Assembly (NCBI RefSeq): GCF_902167145.1
Contig: NC_050099.1
Span: forward strand, 16,320,434 to 16,384,433
Length of the DNA: 64,000 nt
Direction of reading: 5' to 3'
DNA from: Zea mays
Taxonomy: Eukaryota; Streptophyta; Magnoliopsida; Poales; Poaceae
Below, piece by piece: positions 34,279 to 46,399 of this stretch. Both the position numbers and the translations under genes were made by a program. A model generated the notes under the pieces. The model worked only from the letters and a program-made list of their open reading frames with translations. It did not search any database and was not told the DNA's origin. Position 1 is the stretch's first letter; each line of letters begins with the position of its first letter.

Positions 34279-35508
34279 TGAAAGGGAAATGTGCCCTTGG
34301 GCCATTTCTAAGTATTTAGGTGATTTAGTGTTCAACACAAGTGCCTAATTGTAAAAAGGTGGACAAAGTACAAATCAAGGATAAAGGTATGTTTCTCAGA
34401 CTTAGTACATTGTTTTAGAGACTAATGTATTGTGTCTAAGTGCTGGAAACAGGAAAAGACCAACTGGAAATGCCTTGGCTCGAGCAGCCAAGACTTTGCT
34501 GAGTCTGGGAGCACCGGACTATCCGGTGGTGCACCGGACAGTGTCCGGTGCGCCAGGCTGGCTCGAGCGAAGTAGCTGCTCTCGGGAATTCACCGGCGAC
34601 GTACGGCTATAATTCACCGGACTGTCCGGTGAGCCAACGGTCGGCAGGGCCAACGGTCGGCCGCGCGATCTGCGCGGGACACGTGGCCGAGCCAACGGCT
34701 AGAAGGAGGCACCGGACTGTCCAGTGTGCACCGGACATGTCCGGTGCGCCAACGGCTCTCAGCCTACCAACGGTCGACTGCGCCATTTATGGAAAGGAAT
34801 CGGGCACCGGACAGTGTCCGGTGTGCACCGGACTGTCCGGTGCACCAGTCGACAGAAGGCAAGATCAGCCTTCCTAGATTACTCTCAACGGCTCCTAGCT
34901 GCCTTGGGGCTATAAAAGGGACCCCTAGGCGCATGGAGGAGAAGATCAAGCATCTCCTAAGCATTCCTAAGCACCAAGACATCGATTTCGCGCCTTTGAT
35001 TCTTTGCGATAGCAATTAGAGCTCTAGTTGAGTGGTAGACTCATTGAGTTGTGTTGTGAGCTCTCGTTGCGATCTGTGTGCGTGGTTTCACTGTGATTTC
35101 TTGTCTTGAGTGCGTTGCTAATCCCTCCCTTGCTCCGTGTTCTTTGTGAATTTCAAGTGTAAGGGCGAGAGGCTCCAAATTTGTGGAGATTCCTCGCAAA
35201 CGGGATTGAGTAAAGCAAACAAAACACCATGGTATTCAAGTGGGTCTTTAGACCGCTTGAGAGGGGTTGATTGCAACCCTCGTCCGTTGGGACGCCACAA
35301 CGTGGAGTGGGCAAGCGTTGGTCTTGGCCGAACCACGGGATAACCACCGTGCCATCTCTGTGATTGATCTTTGTTGGTTATTGTGTTTTGTTGAGGATTC
35401 CTCTTTAGCCACTTGGCAATTATTGTGCTAACAATTAACCAAGTTTTGTGGCTCAAGTTTTGAAGTGTTACAGGATCACCTATTCACCCCCCCCTCTAGG
35501 TGCTCTCA
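34279..35508 (+). repeat. 5' LTR of Opie/Ji-like element
   Basis: 1230 bp, TGAAAGGG...GTGCTCTCA. Palindromes of the form CACCGGACNGTCCGGTG cluster at 34513-34850. TATA box (ctataaaagg) near 34910. The spurious frames at 34430-35019 lie in the LTR. Confidence 0.94.
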
Positions 35509-35510
35509 AT

Positions 35511-35522
35511 TGGTATCAGAGC
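35511..35522 (+). other. primer binding site (initiator Met tRNA)
   Basis: TGGTATCAGAGC, two bases after the 5' LTR, complementary to the 3' end of plant initiator methionine tRNA, the usual Copia primer. Confidence 0.93.
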
Positions 35523-35558
35523 CGTTCTCTTCAAGAAAGGGACTAACCGCCCGAAGAG

Positions 35559-37945
35559 ATGGATCCTAAGGGGAAGGGAATCGTGATCAACGACAAGGAA
35601 AAGGAGTCCTTTGTCAACGAGCCAAAGGATGACAAGCCTACCGACTCGGGCTCGGGCCACAGACGCAAAGATGGGAAGAAGAAGAAGACAAGACGCATCA
35701 AGGAGATCGTCTACTACGACGACAGTGATGAGTCCACTTCTTCCCAAAAGTAACACGACGACGACTACGAGAAAAAGAAAACGGTCAATTCGAACTTTTC
35801 TTTTGATTACTCTCGTATTCCTCAAAGTGCAAATGCTCATTTATTATCTATTCCACTTGGTAAACCTCCTCATTTTGATGGAGAGGACTATGGATTTTGG
35901 AGTCACAAAATGCGTAGTCACTTGTTCTCTCTCCATCCTAGTATATGGGAGATTGTAGAGAGTGGAATGCACTTTGATAGTACGGATAGTCCCATGTTCA
36001 TTAATGAGCAAATACATAAGAATGCACAAGCTACTACTGTTCTTCTAGCTTCTTTGTGCAGGGATGAATATCACAAAGTGAGCGGCTTGGATAACGCCAA
36101 GCAAATATGGGACACCCTCAAGATTTCACATGAGGGGAACGACGTCACCTTGCTCACCAAAATGGAGTTGGTGGAGGGCGAGCTTGGACGGTTCGCGATG
36201 ATAAGGGGCGAGGAGCCAACTCAAACATACAACCGGCTCAAGACCCTTATCAACAAAATAAGGAGCTACGGAAGCACGCGATGGACGGACCACGACGTCG
36301 TCCGACTGATGCTAAGGTCCTTTACCGTTCTTGATCCTCATTTGGTGAATAATATTCTGAGAATTCCAGGTACACCAAAATGTCGCCCGAAGAAGTCCTT
36401 GGAAAATTCGTGAGCGGGCGAATGATGATCAAGGAGGCGAGGTACGTGGACGACGCCTTGAATGGTCCGATCAACGAGCCGCAACCCCTTGCTCTCAAGG
36501 CAACAAGAAGCAAGGAGGCGCTACCTAGCAAGGTGGCACAAATTGAGGCGGCCGGACTTAATGATGAAGAGATGGCCCTCATCATCAAAAGATTCAAGAC
36601 GGCGCTAAAGGGTCGCAAGGGGCAGCCAAGCAAGACCAAGACAAAGGGGAAGCGCTCATGCTTCAAATGTGGTAAGCTTGGTCATTTTATTGCTAACTGT
36701 CCCGACAATGATAGCGATCAGGACCAAGGGAACAAGAGGGAGAAGAAGAAGAACTATAAGAAGGCAAAGGGCGAGGCACATCTAGGAAAGGAGTGGGATT
36801 CGGATTGCTCCTCCTCCGACTCCGACAATGAAGGACTCGCCGCCACCGCCTTCAACAAGTCATCCCTCTTCCCCAACGAGCGTCACACATGCCTTATGGC
36901 AAGGGAGAAGAAGGTATGTACTCGAGACTCTACTTATGCTTCTTCAAATGAGGACGAATCTAGTGATGAGGATGAAATAGATTATTCATGTCTATTTAAA
37001 GGCCTAGATAGAACCAAGGTAGATAAAATTAATGAATTAATTGATGCCTTGAATGATAAGAATAGGCTTATAGAAAAACAAGAAGATTTGTTGTATGAAG
37101 AACATGACAAATTTGTAGAAGCACAAAAATCTCATGCTTTAGAAGTTAAAAGAAATGAAATGCTTTCCTGTGAATTATCTTCTTACCATGAGACAATTTC
37201 TAGCTTAAGGAGCATTAATGATGATTTGAATGCTAAGTTAGAAATAGCTAGGAAATCAACAACTTGTGTAGAAAATGTTGGTATTTGCAATAGATGTAAA
37301 GATTTTGATATTGATGCTTGTAGTGAACACATAGCTTCTATTGCAAAGTTAAATGATGAAATGGCTAGTCTTAATGCCCAACTTAAGGCTAGCAAAAGCG
37401 ATTTTGATAAACTAAAATTTGCTAGGGATGCCTACACGATTGGTAGACACCCCTCAATTAAGGATGGGCTTGGCTTCAAGAGGGAAGCCAAGAACTTAAC
37501 AAGCCATAAGGCTCCCATATCCGCCAAGGGGAAAGGGAAGGCCCTTATGGCAAGTAGTACTACAAAGAACCATGCTTTTATGTGCAATAATAGAAGACAG
37601 TCTCATAGGAGTTGTAATGCTTTTGATTCACATGCTTATGATTCTTATGCTATGTATGCTTCTAGTTCTTCCTATATGCATTGTAGAGATATGCCTAGGA
37701 AAAATATTCATCATGTGCCTAGAAAGAATTTTGTTCATGCTCCTAGGAAAGTTATGAATGGTCCCTCTACAATTTATCATGCTTTGAATGCTTCCTTTGC
37801 TATTTGTAGAAAGGATAGGAAGATAGTTGCTAGGAAATTAGGGGCAAAATGCAAGGGTGATAAAACTTGCATTTGGGTCCCTAAGGAAATTGTGACTAAC
37901 CTTGTAGGACCCAACAAGAGTTGGGTACCTAAGACCCAAGCCTAA
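35559..37945 (+). pseudogene. Sirevirus gag with stop and frameshift
   Basis: Starts at ATG 35559 (MDPKGKGIVIND) with a lysine/aspartate-rich leader; TAA at 35751-35753; then the gag core in the same frame (FDGEDYGFWSHKMRSHLF, later IWDTLKISHEG) to about 36355. A frameshift near there moves coding to the frame read from 36380 to TAA 37943-37945. That part has the CCHC knuckle CFKCGKLGHFIANC (36660), acidic DSDCSSSDSDNEG, a long coiled-coil-like stretch and a cysteine-containing tail ending WVPKTQA. Long gag with a coiled coil is typical of Sireviruses. Two lesions make this copy non-coding for full Gag. Confidence 0.9.
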
Positions 37946-37952
37946 ATTTGCC

Positions 37953-40900
37953 TTGCAGGTTTATGCATCCGGGGTTTCAAGCTGGATTATCGACAACGGA
38001 TGCACAAACCATATGACGGGGGAGAAGAAGATGTTCACCTCCTACGTCAAGAATAAGGATTCCCAAGATTCAATCATATTCGGTGATGGGAACCAAGGCA
38101 AGGTGAAAGGTTTAGGCAAGATTGCAATATCTAATGAGCACTCTATCTCTAATGTATTTTTAGTTGAGAGTCTTGGATATAATTTACTATCTGTTACTCA
38201 ATTATGTAATATGGGATATAACTGTTTATTTACAAATGTAGATGTGTCTGTCTTTAGAAGATGTGATGGTTCACTAGCTTTTAAGGGTGTACTAGACGGC
38301 AAACTTTACTTAGTTGATTTTGCAAAAGAAGAGGCCGGTCTAGATGCATGCTTAATAGCTAAGACTTGCATGGGTTGGTTGTGGCATCGCCGCTTAGCAC
38401 ATGTGGGGATGAAGAACCTCCACAAGCTTCTAAAGGGAGAACACGTGATAGGTCTAACCAATGTTCATTTCGAAAAAGATAGACCTTGTGCAGCTTGTCA
38501 AGCAGGTAAACAAGTGGGAGGAGCACATCACAGCAAGAATGTGATGAAGACCTCTGGAGCTGCTACATATGGACCTCTTCGGACCCGTCGCCTATCTGAG
38601 CATAGGAGGAAGTAAGTATGGTCTAGTTATTGTTGATGACTTTTCCCGCTTCACTTGGGTGTTCTTTTTGCAGGATAAGTCTGAAACCTAAGGGACCCTC
38701 AAGCGCTTCCTAAGGAGAGCTCAAAATGAGTTTGAGCTCAAGGTGAAGAAGATAAGGAGCGACAACGGGTCCGAATTCAAGAATCTTCAAGTGGAGGAGT
38801 TCCTTGAGGAGGAGGGGATCAAGCACGAGTTCTCCGCTCCCTACACACCTCAGCAAAATGGTGTGGTAGAGAGGAAGAACAGGACGCTCATAGATATGGC
38901 GAGGACTATGCTTGGAGAGTTCAAGACCCCCGAGTGCTTTTGGTCGGAAGCCGTGAACACGGCTTGCCACGCCATCAACAGGGTCTACCTTCACCGCCTC
39001 CTCAAGAAGACTTCGTATGAGCTTCTAACCGGTAACAAACCCAATGTATCTTACTTTCGTGTATTTGGGAGCAAATGGTACATTCTAGTGAAGAAGGGTA
39101 GAAATTCTAAGTTTGCTCCCAAAGCTGTAGAAGGGTTTTTGTTAGGTTATGACTCAAATACAAAGGCGTATAGGGTCTTCAACAAATCATCGGGTTTGGT
39201 TGAAGTCTCTAGCGACGTTGTATTTGATGAGACTAATGGCTCTCCAAGAGAGCAAGTTGTTGATCTTGATGATGTAGATGAAGAAGATGTTCCGACGGCC
39301 GCTATACGAACCATGGCAATTGGTGATGTACGACCACAGGAACAAGATCAACCTTCATCCTCAACAATGGTGCATCCCCCAACTCAAGAAGATGAACAGG
39401 TTCATCAAAAGGAGGCGTATGATCAAGGGGGAGCACAAGATGATCAAGTAATGGAGGAAGAAGCACAACCAGCACCTCCAACTCAAGTCCGAGTGATGAT
39501 TCAAAGGGATCATCCCGTCGACCAGATTTTGGGTGACATAAGCAAGGGAGTAACTACTCGGTCTCGATTAGTTAATTTTTGTGAGCATTACTCCTTTGTC
39601 TCTTCTATTGAGCCTTTCAGGGTAGAGGAGGCCTTGCTAGATCCAGACTGGGTGTTGGCCATGCAAGAGGAGCTCAACAACTTCAAGAGGAATGAAGTTT
39701 GGACTCTGGTGCCTTGTCCTAAGCAAAATGTTGTGGGAACCAAGTGGGTGTTCCGCAACAAACAAGACGAGCACGGAGTGGTGACGAGGAACAAGGCTCG
39801 ACTTGTGGCAAAAGGTTATGCCCAAGTCGCAGGTTTGGACTTTGAGGAGACTTTTGCTCCTGTGGCTAGGCTAGAGTCCATTCGTATTTTGCTAGCATAT
39901 GTCGCTCACCATTCTTTCAGGTTGTTCCAAATGGATGTGAAGAGCGCTTTCCTCAACGGGCCGATCAAGGAGGAAGTGTACATGGAGCAACCCCCTGGCT
40001 TCGAGGATGAACGGTACCCCGACCACGTGTGTAAGCTCTCTAAGGCGCTCTATGGACTTAAGCAAGCCCCAAGAGCATGGTATGAATGCCTTAGAGACTT
40101 TTTAATTGCTAATGCTTTCAAGGTTGGGAAAGCCGATCCAACTCTTTTCACTAAGACTTGTGATGGTGATCTTTTTGTGTGCCAAATTTATGTCGATGAC
40201 ATAATATTTGGTTATACTAATAAAAAGTCTTGTGAAGAGTTTAGCAGGGTGATGACGCAGAAATTCGAGATGTCGATGATGGGCGAGTTGAACTACTTCC
40301 TTGGGTTCCAAGTGAAGCAACTCAAGGATGGCACCTTCATCTCTCAAACGAAGTACACGCAAGACTTGCTAAAGCGGTTTGGGATGAAGGACGCCAAGCC
40401 CGCAAAGACTCCGATGGGGACCGACGGACACACCGACCTCAACAAAGGAGGTAAGTCAGTTGATCAAAAGGCATACCGGTCTATGATTGGGTCTTTACTT
40501 TATTTATGTGCAAGTAGACCGGATATTATGCTTAGTGTATGCATGTGTGCTAGATTTCAATCCGATCCTAAGGAATGTCACTTAGTGGCAGTGAAGCGAA
40601 TCCTTAGATATTTAGTTGCTACGCCTTGCTTCGGGATCTGGTATCCAAAGGGGTCTACCTTTGACTTGATTGAATATTCAGATTCCGACTATGCTGGATG
40701 TAAGGTCGATAGGAAGAGTACATCGGGGACGTGCCAATTCTTAGAAAGGTCCCTGGTGTCATGGAATTCTAAGAAACAAACCTCTGTTGCCCTATCCACC
40801 GCTGAGGCTGAGTATGTTGCCGCAGGACAGTGTTGCGCGCAACTACTTTGGATGAGGCAAACTCTCACGGACTTTGGCTACAATCTGAGCAAAGTCCCAC

Positions 40901-41142
40901 TCCTATGTGATAATGAGAGTGCTATCCGCATGGCGGAAAATCCTGTTGAGCACAGCCGCACAAAGCACATAGACATCCGACATCACTTTTTGAGAGACCA
41001 CCAGCAAAAGGGAGATATCGAAGTGTTTCATGTTAGCACCGAGAACCAGCTAGCCGATATCTTTACCAAGCCTCTAGATGAGAAGACCTTTTGCAGGTTG
41101 CGTAGTGAGCTAAATGTCTTAGATTCGCGGAACTTGGATTGA
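37953..41142 (+). pseudogene. Sirevirus pol (protease, integrase, RT, RNase H), two lesions
   Basis: Protease near 37985 reads WIIDNGCTNHMTG, with the usual DSG changed to DNG. Pre-integrase zinc region LWHRRLAHVGM (38378). Near 38548 a small deletion shifts frame just before the integrase core, and TAA lies at 38689-38691. From 38692 the frame is open to 41142 with about 800 codons: integrase SDNGSEF (38758) and [13 protein letters not shown] with [11 protein letters not shown] and IYVDDIIFG (40189); RNase H SDSDYAGC (40681) and the closing [12 protein letters not shown] and RNase H look intact. The DNG change may itself inactivate the protease. Confidence 0.92.
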
Positions 41143-41931
41143 TTTATAGCATACTTGTGTTTATGCCTTTGATCATGTTCCTTATGCATATTGTCGCTTA
41201 ATAATGGTGCTCAAGTTGTACAAACACTCCTTGGACCTCACAAGTCCGTTGCAAAGTGATGCACATGTTTAGGGGGAGATGTGTTACAACTTGACCCTTT
41301 GAGACTAATCATGTGCTTGAGTTTGATGATTTAGTCTCGAAGGAGGTTTGAAAGGAAAAAGGTGGACTTGGACCATGAAAGACTTCCACTGCACTCCGAT
41401 GAGAGGGTAACTTAATCCAAGTTCATCTCATGTACTCTTATTGCCTTTGTATTCTTATTGAAGATTTTGGTGAGGCAATGGGGTTCTTAGGGCCAAGACT
41501 GATCCCGTTTTGGTGCTTGATGCCAAAGGGGGAGAAAATAAAGGCCAAAGCAATAAATGGATCAGCTATCACTTGAGAGATTTTGAAAATAGTAGAATAG
41601 AGTTTTTTGGTTTGACAAAACTCTTTTGTTGCCTCTCTTGTCAAAAGTTGGCTTCTTGTGGGGAGAAGTGTTGATTATGGGAAAAAGGGGGAGTTGTTGA
41701 AATCCTTGATCAAATTCCATTGGAAAACCTCTCTTTATGTCTCTACAAGTGGATTTGACTTAGAGATAGGAATTTGAGTTTGATTTGCAAAAACAAACCA
41801 AGTGGTGGCAAAGAGTGATCCATATATGCCAAATTTGAATCAAAACAATTTGAGTTCTTATTTGAATTGATTTTGTACTTGTTCTACTTGCTTTATGTTG
41901 TGTTGGCATAAATCACCAAAAAGGGGGAGAT
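41143..41931 (+). other. 3' UTR with multiple PPT copies
   Basis: Non-coding. Purine tracts of the aaagggggag type at about 41270, 41525, 41684 and 41918-41930; the last abuts the LTR. Same organisation as at 184-952. Confidence 0.85.
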
Positions 41932-43160
41932 TGAAAGGGAAATGTGCCCTTGGGCCATTTCTAAGTATTTAGGTGATTTAGTGTTCAACACAAGTGCCTA
42001 ATTGTAAAAAGGTGGACAAAGTACAAATCAAGGATAAAGGTATGTTTCTCAGACTTAGTACATTGTTTTAGAGACTAATGTATTGTGTCTAAGTGCTGGA
42101 AACAGGAAAAGACCAACTGGAAATGCCTTGGCTCGAGCAGCCAAGACTTTGCTGAGTCTGGGAGCACCGGACCGTCCGGTGGTGCACCGGACAGTGTCCG
42201 GTGCGCCAGGCTGGCTCGAGCGAAGTAGCTGCTCTCGGGAATTCACCGGCGACGTACGGCTATAATTCACCGGACTGTCCGGTGAGCCAACGGTCGGCAG
42301 GGCCAACGGTCGGCCGCGCGATCTGCGCGGGACACGTGGCCGAGCCAACGGCTAGAAGGAGGCACCGGACTGTCCGGTGTGCACCGGACATGTTCGGTGC
42401 GCCAACGGCTCTCAGCCTGCCAACGGTCGACTGCGCCATTTATGGAAAGGAATCGGGCACCGGACAGTGTCCGGTGTGCACCGGACTGTCCGGTGCACCA
42501 GTCGACAGAAGGCAAGATCAGCCTTCCTAGATTGCTCTCAACGGCTCCTAGCTGCCTTGGGGCTATAAAAGGGACCCCTAGGCGCATGGAGGAGAAGATC
42601 AAGCATCTCCTAAGCATTCCTAAGCACCAAGACATCGATTCCGCGCCTTCGATTCTTTGCGATAGCAATTAGAGCTCTAGTTGAGTGGTAAACTCATTGA
42701 GTTGTGTTGTGAGCTCTCGTTGCGATCTGTGTGCGTGGTGTCACTGTGATTTCTTGTCTTGAGTGCGTTGCTAATCCCTCCCTTGCTCCGTGTTCTTTGT
42801 GAATTTCAAGTGTAAGGGCGAGAGGCTCCAAATTTGTGGAGATTCCTCGCAAACGGGATTGAGTAAAGCAAACAAAACACCGTGGTATTCAAGTGGGTCT
42901 TTGGACCGCTTGAGAGGGGTTGATTGCAACCCTCGTCCGTTGGGACGCCACAACGTGGAGTAGGCAAGCGTTGGTCTTGGCCGAACCACGGGATAACCAC
43001 CGTGCCATCTCTGTGATTGATCTTTGTTGGTTATTGTGTTTTGTTGAGGATTCCTCTTTAGCCACTTGGCAATTATTGTGCTAACAATTAACCAAGTTTT
43101 GTGGCTCAAGTTTTGAAGTGTTACAGGATCACCTATTCACCCCCCCTCTAGGTGCTCTCA
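41932..43160 (+). repeat. 3' LTR of Opie/Ji-like element
   Basis: 1229 bp, nearly identical to the 5' LTR; the differences seen are scattered substitutions plus one base in a C-run near 43145. Confidence 0.94.
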
Positions 43161-43165
43161 CTATA

Positions 43166-43579
43166 ATGTGGTAATATGTAACATGTAAAGAGCACACTCA
43201 TCACATTCTATCTCGCCGGACACTACCACAGAAGCTCTAGCGGACTCAAGCTCCCTAAGCGTGGCCTCGTCCTTACACTTGTACTCTTTCCTCTCATGAG
43301 CTACAAGCCTAAGTAACTTGTCCTGACTAGCTACGACATTTGTCATCTCATCTATCTCAGCGGCGAGATCATCGGTGGAAAGCCCTCATAAGTCGAGTCA
43401 TCACTAATGTCCTTGTTATCGCTACCACCATGTCCTCTTCAAGTGCCATGGTGTAGAGGCCTCCTGCAGTGTTGGCGAAGAAGCAGAGTCCATTGAGCTT
43501 GCCCCTGCCTATCGAGCTTGTCATCGCTCGAAGAAGAAGTGTTGTCGGAGTCATGGTCGAGGTTGGTGAGGGAGGCAAG
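43166..43579 (-). pseudogene. minus-strand Copia gag scrap
   Basis: Minus-strand frame 43346-43161 reads MTNVVASQDKLLRLVAHERK, then LRELESARASVVVSGEIECDECA, similar to the coiled-coil part of Sirevirus gag. Upstream pieces to 43579 contain serine-rich DDLAAEIDEM. It is fragmentary and is the target of both adjacent Copia insertions (ctata on the left, LTR start at 43580 on the right). Confidence 0.6.
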
Positions 43580-44748
43580 TGAAAGGGAAATGTGCTCGTG
43601 GGCCATTTCTATATTGTTTTGGTGATTAGATGCTCAACAAGGTACATTAAGCAAATTGAGCTCGGAAGGCAAACCTATATGGACCAAGTAAAAAGGTAAG
43701 ATCTGGACACTTAGTCAATTATTTTGTGTGCTAATCATATTTTTCTAAGTGTCAGAGACTTTATGAAGTCAAGTCAAAAGGAGCAAAAGAGAACAAGAAA
43801 GAAAAAGAAGAAGTTGTGCTGGACTGCGTAGCACCGGGTGTGCACCGGACAGTCCGGTGCACGGTCCGCTAAAGTGGCTGCTCTTTAGAGCACCGGACAG
43901 TCCGGTGCCCTCCACCGGACGGACCAGTGCCCCAGAACAGGAAACCAGCCAATCACGTGATTCTCTGCCCGTGCACTGTTCACTGTCCAGTGTGCGGTGC
44001 ACCCACGGACAGAAGGCAACCAAAGCCTACCAAATGTAGCTCCAACAGCTCCTAGGTCCCTTGGGGCTATAAAGGGACCCCTAGGCGCATGGAGCTCCAC
44101 ACTAAAGCATTCTTTGAACATCCTAAGACACCAAGACACTGTGACCACACTATTGCTTTGATAGATTGAGATCCGAGCACTTGTTTTGAGTTTTAACTCC
44201 GTTGTGTTGTCCCTTGTGCTCTTCTCTCGACTTGTGTGCATGCGTTGTTGTAAATTTGTCTCTTGTGTGTGTTTCTACTCCCCACTTACTCTTGAGTTCA
44301 TTTGAGATCAAATTGTGTAAGGCATGAGAGATTCCAAATTGTGGAGATTCCTCACAATGGGAAAAGGTTGAGATAAGAAAGAGAACTGTGGTACTCAAGC
44401 TGATCAGTGGATCACTAGAGAGGGGTTGACTGCAACCCTCGTCCATTGGGACACCACAACGTGGACTATGCAAGCATTTTACGCTTGACCGAACCACGGG
44501 ATAAAATCGTCGTGTCAACTGTCTCTTTACTTTATAGCAATTCTACTCTTTCTTATATTTCACTTCACTTAATAATTGCTCTAAGTTTAATACTCACCTT
44601 GTGAGAGCAATTAAGTGAAGAAGTTCACTCCTCTCATCCTCTTCATTCGGACTTGGCTCTTGCTTTAACTAATCTAATATTAGTCCAAGTTTATTTTGTT
44701 GATCTGTTTTTTCAGGATCACCTATTCACCCCCCTCTACGTGCTCTCA
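43580..44748 (+). repeat. 5' LTR of a truncated Copia element
   Basis: TGAAAGGGAAATGTGC... to ...GTGCTCTCA, 1169 bp, with ACCGGACAGTCCGGTG palindromes (43850-43930) and a TATA box (gctataaagg near 44066). Related to but clearly diverged from the LTRs of the complete Copia element, so a different subfamily. The matching 3' LTR is absent. Confidence 0.88.
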
Positions 44749-44797
44749 ATTGGTATCAGAGTCGTTCTCTTCATCAAGGGACGAACCGCCCAAAGAG

Positions 44798-45034
44798 ATG
44801 GATCCTAAGGGCAAGGGGATGGTGATCAACGACAAAGAGAAAGAGACTCTCAACATAGATGAGCTAAAAGGAGACAAACCCACCGACTCAGGCTCAAACA
44901 ACAAAAGGAAGGATGAGAAGAAGAAGAGACACATCAAGAAAATCATCTACCACGACAGCGACAACTCCTCTTCTTCACCAAGGGACAACGATGATGAAGA
45001 CTCCTCGTCGAAAAAGAAAACTTTCACAGTGTAG
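44798..45034 (+). pseudogene. Copia gag N-terminus, truncated
   Basis: Follows a PBS (TGGTATCAGAG, 44751). ATG 44798 opens MDPKGKGMVIND, as in the complete element, with lysine-rich KRKDEKKKRHIKK and DEDSSSKKKT. Similarity ends abruptly at about 45023, after which unrelated AT-rich DNA begins and a stop follows. The rest of gag, pol and the 3' LTR are missing. Confidence 0.87.
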
Positions 45035-45994
45035 CATAATTGATAAAAAACTTTAAGTTTTGAGCATAAAACCCCTCAGTTATAAGTGTAAATACTGAGT
45101 CATTCTGAGAAGTTGATAGCTCTGGTGGATTGTATTCACGATCCTATTTTTATGGCAAGTCTGAAAAATATGGGAGTCGCATGCGGTTTCTATTTTTATT
45201 TAGATCCAAAAATTATGGCAGACCGTGAGAGTTTCCATTGCATGCGCACAAATTTTGAATGATATTTTCGTTTTTACTGCACACAAAAAATTGGATGACA
45301 TGAGTCACGCAGAGCATAAATTCTTATACAAAGTCGCATAAATACTTAAACCGTGTAGCATAATTGATAAAAAAACCTAATATCGGTCCAACTAAGAACG
45401 ACGTCGGCAATTAGGGGCAGTTTTATGGTAGACGTAAAAAATCTAGCAGTTACGAACGTAAGTGATTTGATTTGATTTTTATAGTAATTACGAACATCAT
45501 AAATCATGGAACTATATTTTCAATGTGCATGCAAAAAATATGCATGCGGTAAACTGATGTACGAACTCCGTGTTCAAGCATAGAATCCTACAGTTTTTAG
45601 CATAAATAATGTATATGATAGGCATAAAACACAATAGTCGAAAGACATAACACTGATCGGATGAGGTTGTCGCCGGAGGACGTTGTCGAGGACACAAGAA
45701 CAGAGGGAGATCATCACTCGGGCTGCACGAACTACGCTGGATCGGAGGATGTCACGCGCGACCGTCGTCGCGCGCACCTCGCGCCTTCCGTGACGCCGCT
45801 CGAACCTCGTGCCTCGTGCGGCGCCGTCGCTACTCGCACATCGGGGGACGCCAGCGTCGTTCGTGGGTTAGGGTGTGCCGCCACTGCTCGGACTTGGGAT
45901 GCGTTGTCGCTTGCCCACCTGCCTTGAGAGTGTCCGGCACCGTCTGACTTGTGATTCCTCTAGTTATTGGAAGCATATGAGTCATAATATATAA
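45024..45994. other. unassigned DNA between truncated Copia and Helitron 2
   Basis: Begins at the truncation point. Contains a direct repeat, gtgtagcataattgataaaa, at about 45031 and 45353. The first 620 bp are AT-rich; 45660-45930 is GC-rich with an 88-codon frame (MRLSPEDVVEDTRTEG) of no recognised family. It may be an unknown transposon with a first-exon-like tail. Confidence 0.4.
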
Positions 45995-46299
45995 TCTATA
46001 CTACTATATTAAGAGTGTAAGGGGTAGGCTGCCTCCACCTGGTTCTGCCTTCAGTCAATCTACACCGTCGATCTGTCCCTGCTCAATCCTCACCCTCGAA
46101 GCAAAAGATAGTGGACACGATCGCCGTATGTCTTACTGTTTTGCACGATGTCCACGATCCTCCCCACAAGCCGCCGCGATGGCCGCGATCCTCACTCTCC
46201 CTCCCCCCACGATCTGCTCCCCCATCTCAACAATCCCCGCCCCATCGTCGTGCGTCTCGGCTGTCATCTTCCCTACCGGAAGCAGCGGCTGGGGGCAAG

Positions 46300-46378
46300 A
46301 CGGTACGATGGCTCACCTACCGGAAGCGGCACAGCTACGCCACCAAATCGAACCAGACCCGCGTCATCAAGACACCTG
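46300..46378 (+). pseudogene. captured exon of ribosomal protein L34 (eL34)
   Basis: Reads LTYRKRHSYATKSNQTRV and then IKTPG before a GT donor (gtaagatc), matching the N-terminus of cytosolic ribosomal protein eL34. The initiator ATG appears as ACG at 46300 and the next codons are altered, so it could not start translation. Later exons are absent. Confidence 0.88.
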
Positions 46379-46399
46379 GTAAGATCAGCGCACTCATCC

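Larger units (their letters stand above)
34279..43160 (+). mobile_element. complete Opie/Ji-like Copia (Sirevirus) element
   Basis: 8882 bp, LTRs 34279-35508 and 41932-43160, exact target duplication ctata (34274-34278 and 43161-43165). PBS TGGTATCAGAGC (initiator-Met tRNA) at 35511-35522; PPT at 41918-41930. Gag and pol are in different frames with a stop between them. The LTR start TGAAAGGGAAATGTGCCC is typical of maize Opie/Ji. The two LTRs differ at about a dozen positions by eye, mostly transitions, so it is a recent insertion. Gag carries one stop and one frameshift; pol carries a deletion and a stop before an intact integrase-RT-RNase H stretch. Confidence 0.94.
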
